In this document: positions 44,602 through 53,713 of the stretch, piece after piece
Numbering within the stretch: the stretch's first letter is position 1
How the letters are laid out: every line of letters starts with the position of its first letter
Origin: Pseudomonas antarctica
GTDB taxonomy: Bacteria; Pseudomonadota; Gammaproteobacteria; Pseudomonadales; Pseudomonadaceae
Direction: 5' to 3'
Length of the DNA stretch: 64,000 nucleotides
Assembly: GCF_001647715.1 (NCBI RefSeq)
Contig: NZ_CP015600.1
Location: forward strand, 3,162,001 to 3,226,000
Made by a program: the position numbers and the translations under genes
The notes under the pieces: generated by a model
Database searches by the model: none
Seen by the model: the letters and a program-made list of their open reading frames with translations, nothing else
Told to the model about the DNA's origin: nothing

Positions 44602-44787
44602 TTACGCTGTGGTGTTGATTCGCGTCCCGATCGACCCGGAGGTCGCTTTGGGCAGTTGCACTTCGCTCGGCCCGCTAGCGTCATGATCGCCGTCGCTGTC
44701 TACCCGCACAGGCAGAGCTTTTGGGGCTGTCATGGCGGTGGCTTTCGGCAAAGTGACCTGGGTTGAACCATTGATGGCTGACGTCAT
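44602..44787 (-). CDS. Small hypothetical protein, Pseudomonas type
   Basis: A 61-residue protein (MTSAINGSTQVTLPKATAMTAPKALPVRVDSDGDHDASGPSEV...) with two near copies of the motif QV-LPKAT and an acidic DSDGDHD that could bind Ca2+. AAGGGGA lies 6 bases before ATG 44787 and a terminator follows. Function unknown. Confidence 0.7.
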   Translation of the reverse strand: MTSAINGSTQVTLPKATAMTAPKALPVRVDSDGDHDASGPSEVQLPKATSGSIGTRINTTA

Positions 44788-44974
44788 GTTGATCCCCTTT
44801 AAGTACAGTAGTGTGAGCTAATACTATCGGCGTCGTTCTTTAATAGTTAACGAAACTAAAGATTAATTGAAGTAATTGAGAGCGCCTCCTATCATTAAGA
44901 CTCTTAAGGTTTTCAAGTGGCTTAACGGGTAGGCTATGTGAAAAAAGTGTAAGGTTGGTGTGAATTTAGTATTG

Positions 44975-45172
44975 TTATTTTGACGGTTCGGTGTTCGAGG
45001 CACTAGGGCGCGCTTTGGTTAGTCGTGCCAGGCTTATCTCTTCGACCTGCACCCATTGGCTTCCCGGGTTGTGATCGCATTGTTTAAACCCTACGCAGGT
45101 ACCGTTACTATCTATGAGCGCATAGTTTCTAAAATGAGCGTGTCGTTTGAATAGGCATAAAATGGATCCCAT
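44975..45172 (-). CDS. Small hypothetical protein
   Basis: A 65-residue product from ATG 45172 (AAGGGG about 10 bases upstream): MGSILCLFKRHAHFRNYALIDSNGTCVGFKQCDHNPGSQWVQVEEISLARL. An alternative start is ATG 45211 (78 residues). A strand-rich soluble protein with a conserved-looking FRNYALIDSNGTCVGFKQC core; no family named. Confidence 0.6.
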   Translation of the reverse strand: MGSILCLFKRHAHFRNYALIDSNGTCVGFKQCDHNPGSQWVQVEEISLARLTKARPSASNTEPSK

Positions 45173-45349
45173 GATTGAGTGCCCCTTCAAAAGCGTGTAT
45201 GTGTGACCCATAGTTTAGATCGATAAACGTGTAGCGTGACGACTTTTGTTGTCGGCGAATATTTTTTTAGCTTTCTGTTAATCAGATTAAGTCTTATTCT
45301 AGTGTGCCTGAACAGTACGAAGTGAAGACGTCAAAAAATGGAATAAGTA

Positions 45350-45439
45350 ATGGGGCAAAGATGGCTTTTTTTCACCGCCCTGCTGGCATTGATTTGGGGG
45401 CTGTTCGTGGTTCGGGTGGCGCTCAAGCTTTTGGGCTGA
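45350..45439 (+). CDS. Possible 29-residue single-pass membrane peptide
   Basis: ATG 45350 opens a 30-codon frame ending TGA 45439: MGQRWLFFTALLALIWGLF followed by VVRVALKLLG. It has one hydrophobic helix flanked by basic residues, the layout of known bacterial small membrane proteins. The ribosome site is weak (GGAATAAG). Not in a longer frame; it may be chance. Confidence 0.35.
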   Translation: MGQRWLFFTALLALIWGLFVVRVALKLLG

Positions 45440-45513
45440 GAAATGCCTTCAAAGCGCAGCGTCGCAGCGCTGGAACTCCAGGCCCCCGTCTTCGCGCCCA
45501 AAAAACGCGCTAA

Positions 45514-46215
45514 CTAAACTACCGCCCCGAACAGCGCCCCCACGGCTGCCGTAATGCCCATGGCCAACGCACCCCAGAGGGTTACCCGCCAAGCGCCGAT
45601 CCCTATTTTTGCCCCCCCGGCCCTGGCTGCAATGGCGCCAAGGCCGGCAAGAAATACCAGCGACATGCCGGATATCCACGGCACAACACTGTCGGGCGGG
45701 GCGATGAAAATGACCGCCAGGGGCAAGGCGGCACCGAGCACGAAGCTGGCGGCCGAGGCCAGCGCTGCTTGCAGCGGTTTGGCCGCGAGTGCTGCGCTGA
45801 TGCCGAGCTCGTCTCGCGCGTGTGCGCCCAGTGCATCGTGTGCCATTAATTGATCGGCGACCTGATGGGCCAGCTCGGGCGATACCCCACGGTGCATGTA
45901 GATATGGGCAAGCTCGCTGTGCTCGGCTTTCGGGTTGCTGTCCAGCTCCGCCCGCTCCCGAGACAAGTCAGCCCGCTCGGTATCGGCTTGGGAGTGTACG
46001 GAAACATATTCACCCGCCGCCATGGACATCGCGCCCGCCACCAGCCCGGCAATGCCGGTAACGATCAGTGTGGAGTGGCTGGCGTTGGCGGCAGCGACGC
46101 CGATCAACAGGCTGGCCGTGGAGACGATCCCATCATTGGCCCCCAGGACAGCGGCACGCAGCCAGCCGATACGGTCACTGCGGTGGAGCTCGGTGTGCCG
46201 GTGCATGAATTTCAT
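45514..46215 (-). CDS. VIT-family (CCC1/VIT1) iron/manganese transporter
   Basis: A 233-residue membrane protein: first helix WLRAAVLGANDGIVSTASLLIGVA holds the D-G motif conserved in VIT transporters, then AGAMSMAAGEYVSVHSQADTERADLSRERAEL (metal-binding acidic helix) and two C-terminal hydrophobic hairpins. The E/A/D-rich loop is typical. VIT proteins move Fe2+/Mn2+ out of the cytoplasm. It is independent of the flavin operon next to it (44 bp from the ApbE stop). Confidence 0.9.
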   Translation of the reverse strand: MKFMHRHTELHRSDRIGWLRAAVLGANDGIVSTASLLIGVAAANASHSTLIVTGIAGLVAGAMSMAAGEYVSVHSQADTERADLSRERAELDSNPKAEHSELAHIYMHRGVSPELAHQVADQLMAHDALGAHARDELGISAALAAKPLQAALASAASFVLGAALPLAVIFIAPPDSVVPWISGMSLVFLAGLGAIAARAGGAKIGIGAWRVTLWGALAMGITAAVGALFGAVV

Positions 46216-46258
46216 GGTTTGAGGGGACTCAGGTTATTCACGGGTTTGGATTGGCGGC

Positions 46259-47221
46259 TTAAGCCTGCGCTTGCAGGGTGCCGCCTACAATCGAAATTTC
46301 CGTTAGTTCGTCACCGTCGCGCAGCACGAACAATGCGTCCATCCCGCGTTCTTGTGCCAGGCGTGGGCCTTCAACTTCACCCAGCACCATCAGTGCCGTG
46401 GCCCAGGCATCGGCGAGCATGCACGAGCCCGCCACGACGGTAACCGCTGCGAGCGCGTTGCGCAGCGGTGCGCCGGTGACGGGGTTCATGGTGTGGGCGC
46501 AGGATTGCCCACTCATTTCCACCCAGTGGCGGTAGTCCCCGGACGTGGCGATGGCGGCGTCGACGAGTTCCATTACGCCCATGACTTGCCGCACGCCCCG
46601 GCAGGGTTTTTCAATGGCCACGATCCAGGGTTGGGCATCTGGCTTCATGCCCCGGGCGCGCATTTCGCCGTCAATGCCGACCAGGTAGCGGGTGATGTTT
46701 GACGCTTCCAGGCAACGGGCCAGTTCATCGACGCCAAAGCCTTTTGCGATGCCGTTCAAATCCAGGTTCAGCGGCGCCCGTTTGCGCACCCGATTGCGTT
46801 GCGAGTCCACCACCAGCGCCGCGCTGGCAGAGAGTCGCGCGCGTGGCAGTGGCATCGTGAGTGCTTGCGCGGTGATCGTCTGTTCGCCGGGGCCGAAGCC
46901 CCAGGCTTGCACCAGATCGCCGACGGCAATGTCGAAGGCTCCGCCGGATTGCTGGCTGACCCGTAACGCAGCGGCCAGCACCGTGCTCAGTTCCTTGGGC
47001 ACTGGCAGCCATTCCTGCTCGGCGGCTGCGTTGAGGCGGTTGAGGTCAGAGTCGGCTTTCCAGGTAGACATTTGCCGGTCCACCCGGCTCACAGCGTGGG
47101 CCAGGCGCTGGCCGATTTCGTCGGTGTCGATGCCGGCCGCCGCATAGAACACCGCGGTGTAGCGGGTGCCCATGGTCTCGCCGTTCAGGTTGTAGCGCTG
47201 CACATCAGTAGACATCTTCAC
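46259..47221 (-). CDS. apbE: ApbE, FAD:protein FMN transferase
   Basis: Attaches FMN covalently to Thr/Ser of target proteins. The 320-residue enzyme has N-terminal NLNGETMGTRYTAVFY, substrate/FAD motif LDLNGIAKGFGVDELA, and the C-terminal HTMNPVTGAPLRNALAAVTVVAGSCMLADAWATALMVLG (metal-binding D, T). Here no Sec signal is obvious, so it may act in the cytoplasm or be exported otherwise. It overlaps the PepSY flavoprotein gene by 17 bp; the likely target is the DUF2271 protein (SGAS motif). Confidence 0.9.
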   Translation of the reverse strand: MKMSTDVQRYNLNGETMGTRYTAVFYAAAGIDTDEIGQRLAHAVSRVDRQMSTWKADSDLNRLNAAAEQEWLPVPKELSTVLAAALRVSQQSGGAFDIAVGDLVQAWGFGPGEQTITAQALTMPLPRARLSASAALVVDSQRNRVRKRAPLNLDLNGIAKGFGVDELARCLEASNITRYLVGIDGEMRARGMKPDAQPWIVAIEKPCRGVRQVMGVMELVDAAIATSGDYRHWVEMSGQSCAHTMNPVTGAPLRNALAAVTVVAGSCMLADAWATALMVLGEVEGPRLAQERGMDALFVLRDGDELTEISIVGGTLQAQA

Positions 47222-49385
47222 GGTAGCGTCCTTGTGCCTTGAGGGTCAGTACGCTCAGGTTCAGCGGAGCCAATATTTCATCCAGGGCCTGCATCACGCC
47301 TTTGGCCATTTCACGACTGCCGCAGACCAGCACCTGGGCGCCTTTTTCCACCAGCCGGCGCAAGGACAGTGCATCACTGCGCAGCCGGTCCTGGACGTAG
47401 CCACCGTTCTGTACCTGGGAAAAAGCCGCGCGCAATGCGGTAAGTCGCTGGTCTGCCAGGTAGCGGTTAAGTTCAGGCTCGTACAGAAAGTCCGAGGCCG
47501 GGTTGCGCCCGCCCCAATACAAATGCATCGGGTGGCGGGCAGTGTTGTTGCGAATGAAGCCCGCCAGCGGGCCAATGCCGGTACCGGCACCGATCAGGAT
47601 CACCGGGTGTGCCCCCGACGCAGGACGAAACTGTGGGTTGGGCTGGATAAAGGCTTCGACCGAAGCGCCGAGGTCCAGGCCATGCAGGAGTTGCGAGCAG
47701 AGGCCTCCTTGGTGTTTGCGTACGCAAATCTCGAGCACGCCGTCCGTGGAACTGCTGGCCAGTGAATAAAAACGCGGTACCGGGCTATTCGCCGGGATAA
47801 TCCCTACCAGGTCTCCTGCCTGGAAGCCCGGTAGCTCGCTGTGCGCCTTGAAGCGCAGGACGTGGGTTGGCGCATTCACTTCTTCGCCATAAACGATGCG
47901 TTCGGCCAGCTCCAGTTGATAGGTGCGCGGGGGCTCCGGTGTATGGGCCAGGGCCAAGTCATGCCCCAGTGCTGTGGCCAGGGCGTGGCCCCAGCGCGCA
48001 AATTCCTGGGAAGACTGGCGGTTGACGGTTTCCAGCTCCAGCAACGGTGAGGCACCGGCCAGTTCCAGCGCGGCCTGCACCCGATGGGCGTACTGACAGA
48101 ACTGTGGAAACTGGCGGTCCCCAAACCCCAGTACTGCAAAGGGCAGGCCGGGTTTGACGCCCTTGTGGTTCAGCCGTGCCAGAAACTGCGCGGCCGACGC
48201 CGGTGCATCGCCATCACCGTGGGTCGCGGTGAGGATCAACAGTCTCTGGGCGTTGCGGTACTCGCCTTTCCATTCATTCATCGGCGCGCTGTGCACGTGG
48301 TGCCCAGCCTGATGCAAGGCCGCATGTAACGTGTTGGCAAACCCCCATGTGGTGTTGTTTTCAGTGCCTACCAGAATCACGCTGTCGGCCGAGTGAGCGG
48401 GGCTGTTGTGGCGAATGTTCGGACCGGCTTTGCGACGGCGCCACCAGAGCAGGATGCCGGTCACGCTCATCAATGGCACACAGAGGGCACAGAGCCCGAG
48501 TGGCAAGCCCAGCCACCAGAGGCCTTCTGCGGTGTGGAGCTGATAGACCCATTGGTAGACGGTGTGCATGGAGTCGTGGGGTTGATAGGACAGCAGGGCG
48601 CCGCTGACCGGGTCTACGTAGCCAACACCCTGGGCCGTGCGCAACGAGAACACATCGTTTGGGTTGCCCGGGCTCGGGTAGACCAGTTCGCGCAGGTCAT
48701 TCAGGTCGATGGCCTGCAAGGCCTGCAGGTTCGCCACCGGTAACGCCGGGCCGGCGCTGAGGTGGGTGGGGAAGGCCGGTTCACTCTGGCTACCATCGGC
48801 GATCAAGCCGAAGGTCGTGGCGGCCATGTACAGCCCGCTTACGGCCGACAGCAGCAGCCCGAGCAAAGCCAGGCGCCCGACTTCCGCATGCCAGCGTTGG
48901 CTGAACGTGCCGCGCAGTGGCCGCAGCAGGTTGCGCCAGCCACCCAGGCGCCGGGCCAGCAGCAACGCGCCGGACACTGCCAGGATCAACATGAACAACG
49001 CACCGACGCCCGACACGCCATGGCCCGGTGTGCCCATGAACAGCGCGCGGTGCAAGTCTTTCACCCAGCGGGTGAAGGTGGACGGCGCGTAGGGCGCGAG
49101 GCCCTGGCCGGTCAGTGGGTCAACCGTTTCCGCCCCGGACTGGCCATCGCGGTTGTAGTAGACGATGACCGTGCCGGAGGCGGTGCGCTGGATTTGCTCC
49201 ACGCCTGGAAAGTGATGTGCGACGCCTTCCGCCAACTGGCCGACATTAAGCTGGCCGGCAGCGGTGGACGTGTTGTGCAGGCGTTCCAGCGCCGGATCAA
49301 CCGACAATACCGCGCCACTGATGGCCAATATCATGACCAACAGGGCGGCGATCAGACCGGGCAGCGAATGAAACTGGCGAAGCAT
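47205..49385 (-). CDS. PepSY-membrane / flavodoxin-NAD(P)H reductase fusion
   Basis: A 726-residue membrane flavoprotein. The N-terminal half has PepSY-type helices (SLPGLIAALLVMILAISGAVLSVDP, VGALFMLILAVSGALLLARRL, LALLGLLLSAVSGLYMAATTF, WLGLPLGLCALCVPLMSVTGILLWW). A flavodoxin domain (ILTATHGDGDAPASAAQFL near 380) follows. The last part is a ferredoxin-NADP+ reductase-like domain (PRFYSLASSS for FAD; HPVILIGAGTGIGPLAGFI for NAD(P)), ending YREDVY. Predicted to move electrons from NAD(P)H across the membrane to periplasmic flavin partners. Overlaps apbE. Confidence 0.88.
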   Translation of the reverse strand: MLRQFHSLPGLIAALLVMILAISGAVLSVDPALERLHNTSTAAGQLNVGQLAEGVAHHFPGVEQIQRTASGTVIVYYNRDGQSGAETVDPLTGQGLAPYAPSTFTRWVKDLHRALFMGTPGHGVSGVGALFMLILAVSGALLLARRLGGWRNLLRPLRGTFSQRWHAEVGRLALLGLLLSAVSGLYMAATTFGLIADGSQSEPAFPTHLSAGPALPVANLQALQAIDLNDLRELVYPSPGNPNDVFSLRTAQGVGYVDPVSGALLSYQPHDSMHTVYQWVYQLHTAEGLWWLGLPLGLCALCVPLMSVTGILLWWRRRKAGPNIRHNSPAHSADSVILVGTENNTTWGFANTLHAALHQAGHHVHSAPMNEWKGEYRNAQRLLILTATHGDGDAPASAAQFLARLNHKGVKPGLPFAVLGFGDRQFPQFCQYAHRVQAALELAGASPLLELETVNRQSSQEFARWGHALATALGHDLALAHTPEPPRTYQLELAERIVYGEEVNAPTHVLRFKAHSELPGFQAGDLVGIIPANSPVPRFYSLASSSTDGVLEICVRKHQGGLCSQLLHGLDLGASVEAFIQPNPQFRPASGAHPVILIGAGTGIGPLAGFIRNNTARHPMHLYWGGRNPASDFLYEPELNRYLADQRLTALRAAFSQVQNGGYVQDRLRSDALSLRRLVEKGAQVLVCGSREMAKGVMQALDEILAPLNLSVLTLKAQGRYREDVY

Positions 49386-49410
49386 GTTCAGCCTCCTGAA
49401 GGGGTGGGTG

Positions 49411-49881
49411 CTACAGGTCGTAAGTAAACGCGTTGACGTAAGTGCTGCCGGTTGCCGGCTTGCCTGATCCTTGGGTGGTCAGGGGGACGCTGATGTCGGC
49501 TCGTCCTTCACGCTGGTTCTCCACGGCGCTGTCGATTCGGATCTGATACCCGGCATCAATCAAGGTGTCAGCCAATTGAACACTGACTTTGAGGGTGCGT
49601 CCGCTGCCCACACTCGCACCGCTGACCCCATCAAACTCCCTGGGGTTCTGGCCGCTGCCGCGGGCCCAGTCAGTCAAATGCCGGTAGTACTTGGCCTTCT
49701 TGCCGGCGACCCACAGGGTTTTCTGGTACTGGCCGTTGGCATCGGTGAGGTAAATCGCCAGGTACGCATCGTTACCGTTGTAGTCCTTGAGCTGGGTCGT
49801 CAGGGTCACTTCACGGGCCTGGGCCAGCCCCGGCAAGGCAATGGCGCCGGCGAGGCAGGTTGCAGCGATGAATTTTTTCAT
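49411..49881 (-). CDS. DUF2271 protein with predicted flavinylation motif
   Basis: A 156-residue secreted protein: signal MKKFIAATCLAGAIALPGLAQA, then a beta-rich domain with D84-G-V-S-G-A-S90, matching the D-x-x-(S/T)-G-A-(S/T) motif where ApbE attaches FMN; Ser90 would be the flavinylated residue. AGGA precedes ATG 49881; the long frame to 50061 overlaps the PepSY gene. Gene order with apbE and the PepSY reductase suggests an extracytoplasmic electron carrier. Confidence 0.8.
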   Translation of the reverse strand: MKKFIAATCLAGAIALPGLAQAREVTLTTQLKDYNGNDAYLAIYLTDANGQYQKTLWVAGKKAKYYRHLTDWARGSGQNPREFDGVSGASVGSGRTLKVSVQLADTLIDAGYQIRIDSAVENQREGRADISVPLTTQGSGKPATGSTYVNAFTYDL

Positions 49882-49966
49882 GAGGATGTCCTGGTTGAGC
49901 GTTGTAGCGAGAGCCTGGACTTGCTGGCTGACAACAACCTGAAAGCCCGGGGAGAAATCGAAATGC

Positions 49967-50290
49967 TCATTCAGCACCCGGGCTGACGAGGTAGTCCCGG
50001 GCATCGCCGTCGTCGCCGAAATTGACGTGCAACGTGCGCAGACGCAGGGAGGCGGGTGCATAACGCGCCTCGATGGCGTTGCCCCTGCGGTCAGTGCCCC
50101 TGAGCGTGTAGCAACCGTCGTCGACCTTGATGCGCTGCACGCTCCAGCCGTATTGCTGCTCTACGCGTTGACGCAAGGTCTCTCGCGGTTGCCAATCGCT
50201 GACGGGCTCGCTGCAGTCGTCATCGGCCAACACGCTACCGCTGAGCAACAGGCTCAACAGCGCGGTACGTGCAATAAACGCGGTTTTCAT
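49967..50290 (-). CDS. Small secreted PepSY-domain protein
   Basis: A 107-residue protein: signal MKTAFIARTALLSLLLSGSVLA, then WQPRETLRQRVEQQYGWSVQRIKVDDGCYTLRGTDRRGNAIEARYAPASLRLR, a PepSY core. GGAG precedes ATG 50290. First gene of the minus-strand operon, divergent from the two-component system. PepSY domains inhibit or scaffold partner proteins; here it likely belongs to the electron-transfer set. Confidence 0.78.
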   Translation of the reverse strand: MKTAFIARTALLSLLLSGSVLADDDCSEPVSDWQPRETLRQRVEQQYGWSVQRIKVDDGCYTLRGTDRRGNAIEARYAPASLRLRTLHVNFGDDGDARDYLVSPGAE

Positions 50291-50352
50291 GATCTGTCTC
50301 CTGCCGGATAGGCCTCTGTGGCCTACCCTAAGGGGCATTCCTGACAACCAGC

Positions 50353-50368
50353 TGAATCTTCAGATTCA
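50353..50368. promoter_or_regulatory. Operator candidate between the PepSY gene and the response regulator
   Basis: TGAATCT (50353-50359) and AGATTCA (50362-50368) are a perfect 7-bp inverted repeat with a 2-base spacer. It lies 63 bp from the PepSY start and 54 bp from the response-regulator start, between divergent operons, so it is the best candidate site for that regulator. Confidence 0.55.
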
Positions 50369-50421
50369 CCTCAGGTCTGGCGGTTAAGGTGCTGCACGAC
50401 ACTCATCAGGAGAGGTAGCAG

Positions 50422-51081
50422 ATGCGGGTTTTATTGGTTGAGGATGCCCCCGGGTTGGGGGAGGCAGTGCGCGAGCAGATCGCCGACGACGGCCATGCGG
50501 TTGATTGGGTGCAGCGCCTGAACCACGCGAGCAATAGCGTGCGCACCACGCCTTATGACTTGATCCTGCTGGACCTGATGTTGCCGGACGGTCGCGGGTT
50601 GGACTTTTTGCGCGAGCAGCGCTCAGCAGGCAACGTGACCCCGGTGATTATCCTCACCGCCCAGGACCAAATATCCGATCGCATTGCCGGCCTCAATGCC
50701 GGCGCTGACGACTACTTGGTCAAACCGTTCGACCTGTTTGAACTCTCGGCCCGGGTGGCAGCCGTGGCCCGACGTTACAGCGGTAACCCCAACCCGCAGA
50801 TCAAACTCGGTGAACTGCAGATCGACATGAACGCTCGCACAGTCCAGCGCGCCGGTATCACCGTGGATTTGACCGCACGTGAGTGGGCGCTGTTCGAGGC
50901 ATTCGTACAGCGCCCCAATGCGTTGCTGTCGAAGTCCCAGCTCGAAGAGCGCCTGTACGCTTTTGGCGCGGAGATCGAGAGCAACACCATTGAGGTCTAT
51001 ATCAGTCGCCTGCGTAAAAAACTGGGACGCGACCTGGTTGAGACCGTTCGTGGCATGGGTTATCGGTTGACGCCAGTATGA
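50422..51081 (+). CDS. OmpR-family response regulator
   Basis: A 219-residue regulator of the QseB/PmrA type: D8 (VLLVEDAPG), phosphoacceptor D51 (ILLDLMLPDGRG), T in IILTAQD, K in YLVKPFDL; winged helix with VDLTAREWALFEAFVQRPNALLSKSQLEERLY and IEVYISRLRKKLG. AGGAGAGG precedes ATG 50422. It is divergent from the PepSY/DUF2271/ApbE operon, which it probably controls. The trigger is unknown (redox or metal are guesses). Confidence 0.9.
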   Translation: MRVLLVEDAPGLGEAVREQIADDGHAVDWVQRLNHASNSVRTTPYDLILLDLMLPDGRGLDFLREQRSAGNVTPVIILTAQDQISDRIAGLNAGADDYLVKPFDLFELSARVAAVARRYSGNPNPQIKLGELQIDMNARTVQRAGITVDLTAREWALFEAFVQRPNALLSKSQLEERLYAFGAEIESNTIEVYISRLRKKLGRDLVETVRGMGYRLTPV

Positions 51082-52412
51082 AGTCGCCGATAAGCCTGCA
51101 AAAACGCCTCGGCCTGGGATTGACCATGGGTATGACCTTGCTCTGGCTGGGAGCGACCGTCGGTGCCTGGTTGGTGGTGCAACATGAACTGAACGAGGCG
51201 TTCGACAGCGCCCTGGAAGAGACCGCGCAACGCATCCTGCCCTTGGCCGTGCTGGAGATCAGCAACCGCGAGGCGCCCCGCGAAGCACAACACGTGGCCA
51301 CCCTGAAAATGCGCAAGGAATACCTGACCTATCTGGTGCGTGATGCACAGGGCCGGATTTTGATGCAATCCCACGATGCCAACCCGAAGATCTTCAACAA
51401 ACATCCGGATGAAGGGTTTTCCACCACTGAAAAGTACCGGCTGTATGGGGCTAGCGCGCTACGCAAAACGCTGTTCATTGAGATTGCCGAACCGCTGGCG
51501 CATCGCCGTGAAGCGGCGCAGGAAGCCTTGTTTGCGTTGTTGCTGCCGTTGTTGGCGCTGATCCCTATCAGCCTGTTGGGCACCTGGTTATTTGTGCGCA
51601 TCAGCTTGCGCAGCGTATTGGCTTATCGCCGCCCCCTGGAAACCCGGGGGGCAGGGGATTTGTCAGCGATCAACGTGGCAGGGCTGCCGGCAGAAATCGA
51701 CCCGTTGGCCGACGCGGTCAACCACTTGCTTGAGCGCTTGCGCAAAACGCTGGAGGCCGAGCGCAGCTTTACTGCAAACAGCGCCCATGAACTGCGCACG
51801 CCGCTGGCCGCGACATTGGCGCAAATTCAGCGCTTGAGGCAAGAAGCACCAGAAGGCCCTTTACGCGTGCGCGCGGCAAAGATCGAAAACTCATTGCGCG
51901 ACCTGGCGCGGCTCTCGGAAAAGCTCATGCAGCTGGCCAAAGCCGAGGGTGGTGGGCTGTTATCCGAGGCGCCCCAGGACCTGATCCCATTATTGGCCCA
52001 CGGGGTGGACGAGTGGAATCGCAGCAGTGGGCAGCGAATTGAATTGCGGCTACCCACCCAGCGCAGCGTTTACTCAGCCATAGACCCTGATGCGTTTGGC
52101 ATCCTGCTGCGCAACCTGATCGAAAATGCGTTGAAGTACGGTGCCGTGGACCAGCCGGTCGAAGTCAGCCTCACAGACCAGGCGCTGCTGCAGGTGATCA
52201 ACGGCGGCCCGGCCGTGCCGGAGGAGGTGTTGCAGCGCCTGACCGAACGCTTTGTGCGGGGTAACAGCGAAGCCAGTGGTTCAGGGTTGGGCTTGGCGAT
52301 TGCCAAAACGATTGCGCTAGGGGTCAAAGCAACGTTAACCCTGGCCTCGCCCGCAACAGGCCGGGAGGAAGGGTTTGAAGTCCGCGTCCAGTTTTTGTGC
52401 CTGCCAGGGTAA
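51078..52412 (+). CDS. Membrane sensor histidine kinase
   Basis: A 444-residue kinase: N-terminal helix RLGLGLTMGMTLLWLGATVGAWLVV, periplasmic sensor to about 150, second helix ALFALLLPLLALIPISLLGTWLFVRI, HAMP-like, H-box SFTANSAHELRTPLAATLAQIQRL, N-box NLIENALKYG and G-box ASGSGLGLAIAKTIAL. Coupled to the regulator by ATGA overlap. The ligand is not visible. Confidence 0.9.
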   Translation: MKSPISLQKRLGLGLTMGMTLLWLGATVGAWLVVQHELNEAFDSALEETAQRILPLAVLEISNREAPREAQHVATLKMRKEYLTYLVRDAQGRILMQSHDANPKIFNKHPDEGFSTTEKYRLYGASALRKTLFIEIAEPLAHRREAAQEALFALLLPLLALIPISLLGTWLFVRISLRSVLAYRRPLETRGAGDLSAINVAGLPAEIDPLADAVNHLLERLRKTLEAERSFTANSAHELRTPLAATLAQIQRLRQEAPEGPLRVRAAKIENSLRDLARLSEKLMQLAKAEGGGLLSEAPQDLIPLLAHGVDEWNRSSGQRIELRLPTQRSVYSAIDPDAFGILLRNLIENALKYGAVDQPVEVSLTDQALLQVINGGPAVPEEVLQRLTERFVRGNSEASGSGLGLAIAKTIALGVKATLTLASPATGREEGFEVRVQFLCLPG

Positions 52413-52541
52413 ATGCGGATTGAGCCCTTAGCGTTTGAAAAGCGTTACGCATTGGGCTTGCAAGGTGTCTAGAGAGTCCGGGCGATTCACGCCTTCGGCT
52501 GACCAATGACAGTTTTAGCATCCTCAACATATGATCGAGAT

Positions 52542-52559
52542 CAGATTGGGGTCAATCTG
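52542..52559. promoter_or_regulatory. Inverted repeat upstream of the ArsO-like gene
   Basis: CAGATTG (52542-52548) and CAATCTG (52553-52559) form a perfect 7-bp inverted repeat with a GGGT spacer, 47 bp upstream of ATG 52607. It probably binds a regulator of the operon; no regulator gene is adjacent in this window. Confidence 0.5.
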
Positions 52560-52606
52560 GGTCGCTATACTCACGACCGCTCAGCATCGACTTAAGGCCG
52601 CCCCCC

Positions 52607-53686
52607 ATGGCTCATTCAACCAGTGACCAACTAGATGTAGTCATTATCGGCGGGGGGCAGTCAGCCTTAGCGGTAGCGTATTTCCTACGTCGAACCAAAC
52701 TTTCATTCGTTATCCTTGATGCTGAGGAAGAACCCGGTGGTGCTTGGCGGCACGGCTGGAACTCGTTGCGTTTATTCTCCCCCTCCACCTGGAGTTCGAT
52801 CCCTGGCTGGATGATGCCGCCCGAGCAAGAGGGCTATCCAACACGAAATCATGTGGTCGACTATCTCAACCAATATGAGCAGCGCTACCAATTTCCAGTT
52901 GAGCGTCCGGTTCGGGCCGTTTCTGTAGAGCGTATAGAGTCTGGCTTACGAGTGCGTTCTGACGACAAGCATTGGGATGCCAAGGTTGTAATCAGCGCTA
53001 CCGGCACTTGGAGCAATCCGTATATCCCTCACTATCCTAATGCCGAGCTATTCAACGGTCGGCAGTTGCACTCCGCGCACTACGTTGAAGCGCAAGCGTT
53101 TGCTGGCAAGAAGGTTTTGGTGGTGGGTGGTGGTAATTCAGGAGCACAGATTTTGGCGGAAGTATCCAAGGTCGCTGAGACCACTTGGGTAACCTCTACC
53201 GAGCCAGTTTTTTTGCCAGATGAAGTGGATGGACGGGTGCTATTCGAGCGGGCTACTCAGCGCTTGAAAGCTCAACAGGAGGGGCGTGTCATTGATCAAC
53301 CCGTCGGCGGGTTGGGAGACATCGTCATGGTGCCGCCGGTTGTAGAGGCCCGTGAACGTGAAGCTCTAAAATCTGTACGTCCATTTGAAAGTTTCACTCA
53401 CGAAGGCGTTATTTGGGCCGATGGGTCTGAGTCTGCCGTGGATGTGGTGATCTGGTGTACCGGATTTAGACCAGCCCTTGAGCATCTGGATACGCTGGGA
53501 GTGATCAACACCGAAGGCCGTGTTCAGGTCGAAGGCACTCACTCTATCCAAGAACCAAGACTATGGCTGGTCGGCTATGGCGAGTGGACAGGTTCGGCTT
53601 CCGCCACACTGATCGGTGTTACACGCACAGCGCGCAGCACAGTCAATCAGATTGCAACCTTCATTGGCGATCCGTCCTTGGCCTAG
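52607..53686 (+). CDS. ArsO-like NAD(P)/FAD-dependent monooxygenase
   Basis: A 359-residue flavoprotein: two Rossmann motifs ([17 protein letters not shown] near 11-27 for [22 protein letters not shown] near 167-185 for NADPH) and [11 protein letters not shown] near the end. ArsO-like proteins sit in arsenic-resistance loci; here a truncated permease follows but no arsR/arsH/arsC is present, so arsenic use is unsure and a role in sulfur or metalloid redox is possible. ATG 52607. Confidence 0.8.
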   Translation: MAHSTSDQLDVVIIGGGQSALAVAYFLRRTKLSFVILDAEEEPGGAWRHGWNSLRLFSPSTWSSIPGWMMPPEQEGYPTRNHVVDYLNQYEQRYQFPVERPVRAVSVERIESGLRVRSDDKHWDAKVVISATGTWSNPYIPHYPNAELFNGRQLHSAHYVEAQAFAGKKVLVVGGGNSGAQILAEVSKVAETTWVTSTEPVFLPDEVDGRVLFERATQRLKAQQEGRVIDQPVGGLGDIVMVPPVVEAREREALKSVRPFESFTHEGVIWADGSESAVDVVIWCTGFRPALEHLDTLGVINTEGRVQVEGTHSIQEPRLWLVGYGEWTGSASATLIGVTRTARSTVNQIATFIGDPSLA

Positions 53687-53713
53687 TACGCCTGCGCTAG
53701 AGGAGTAGTGGAC

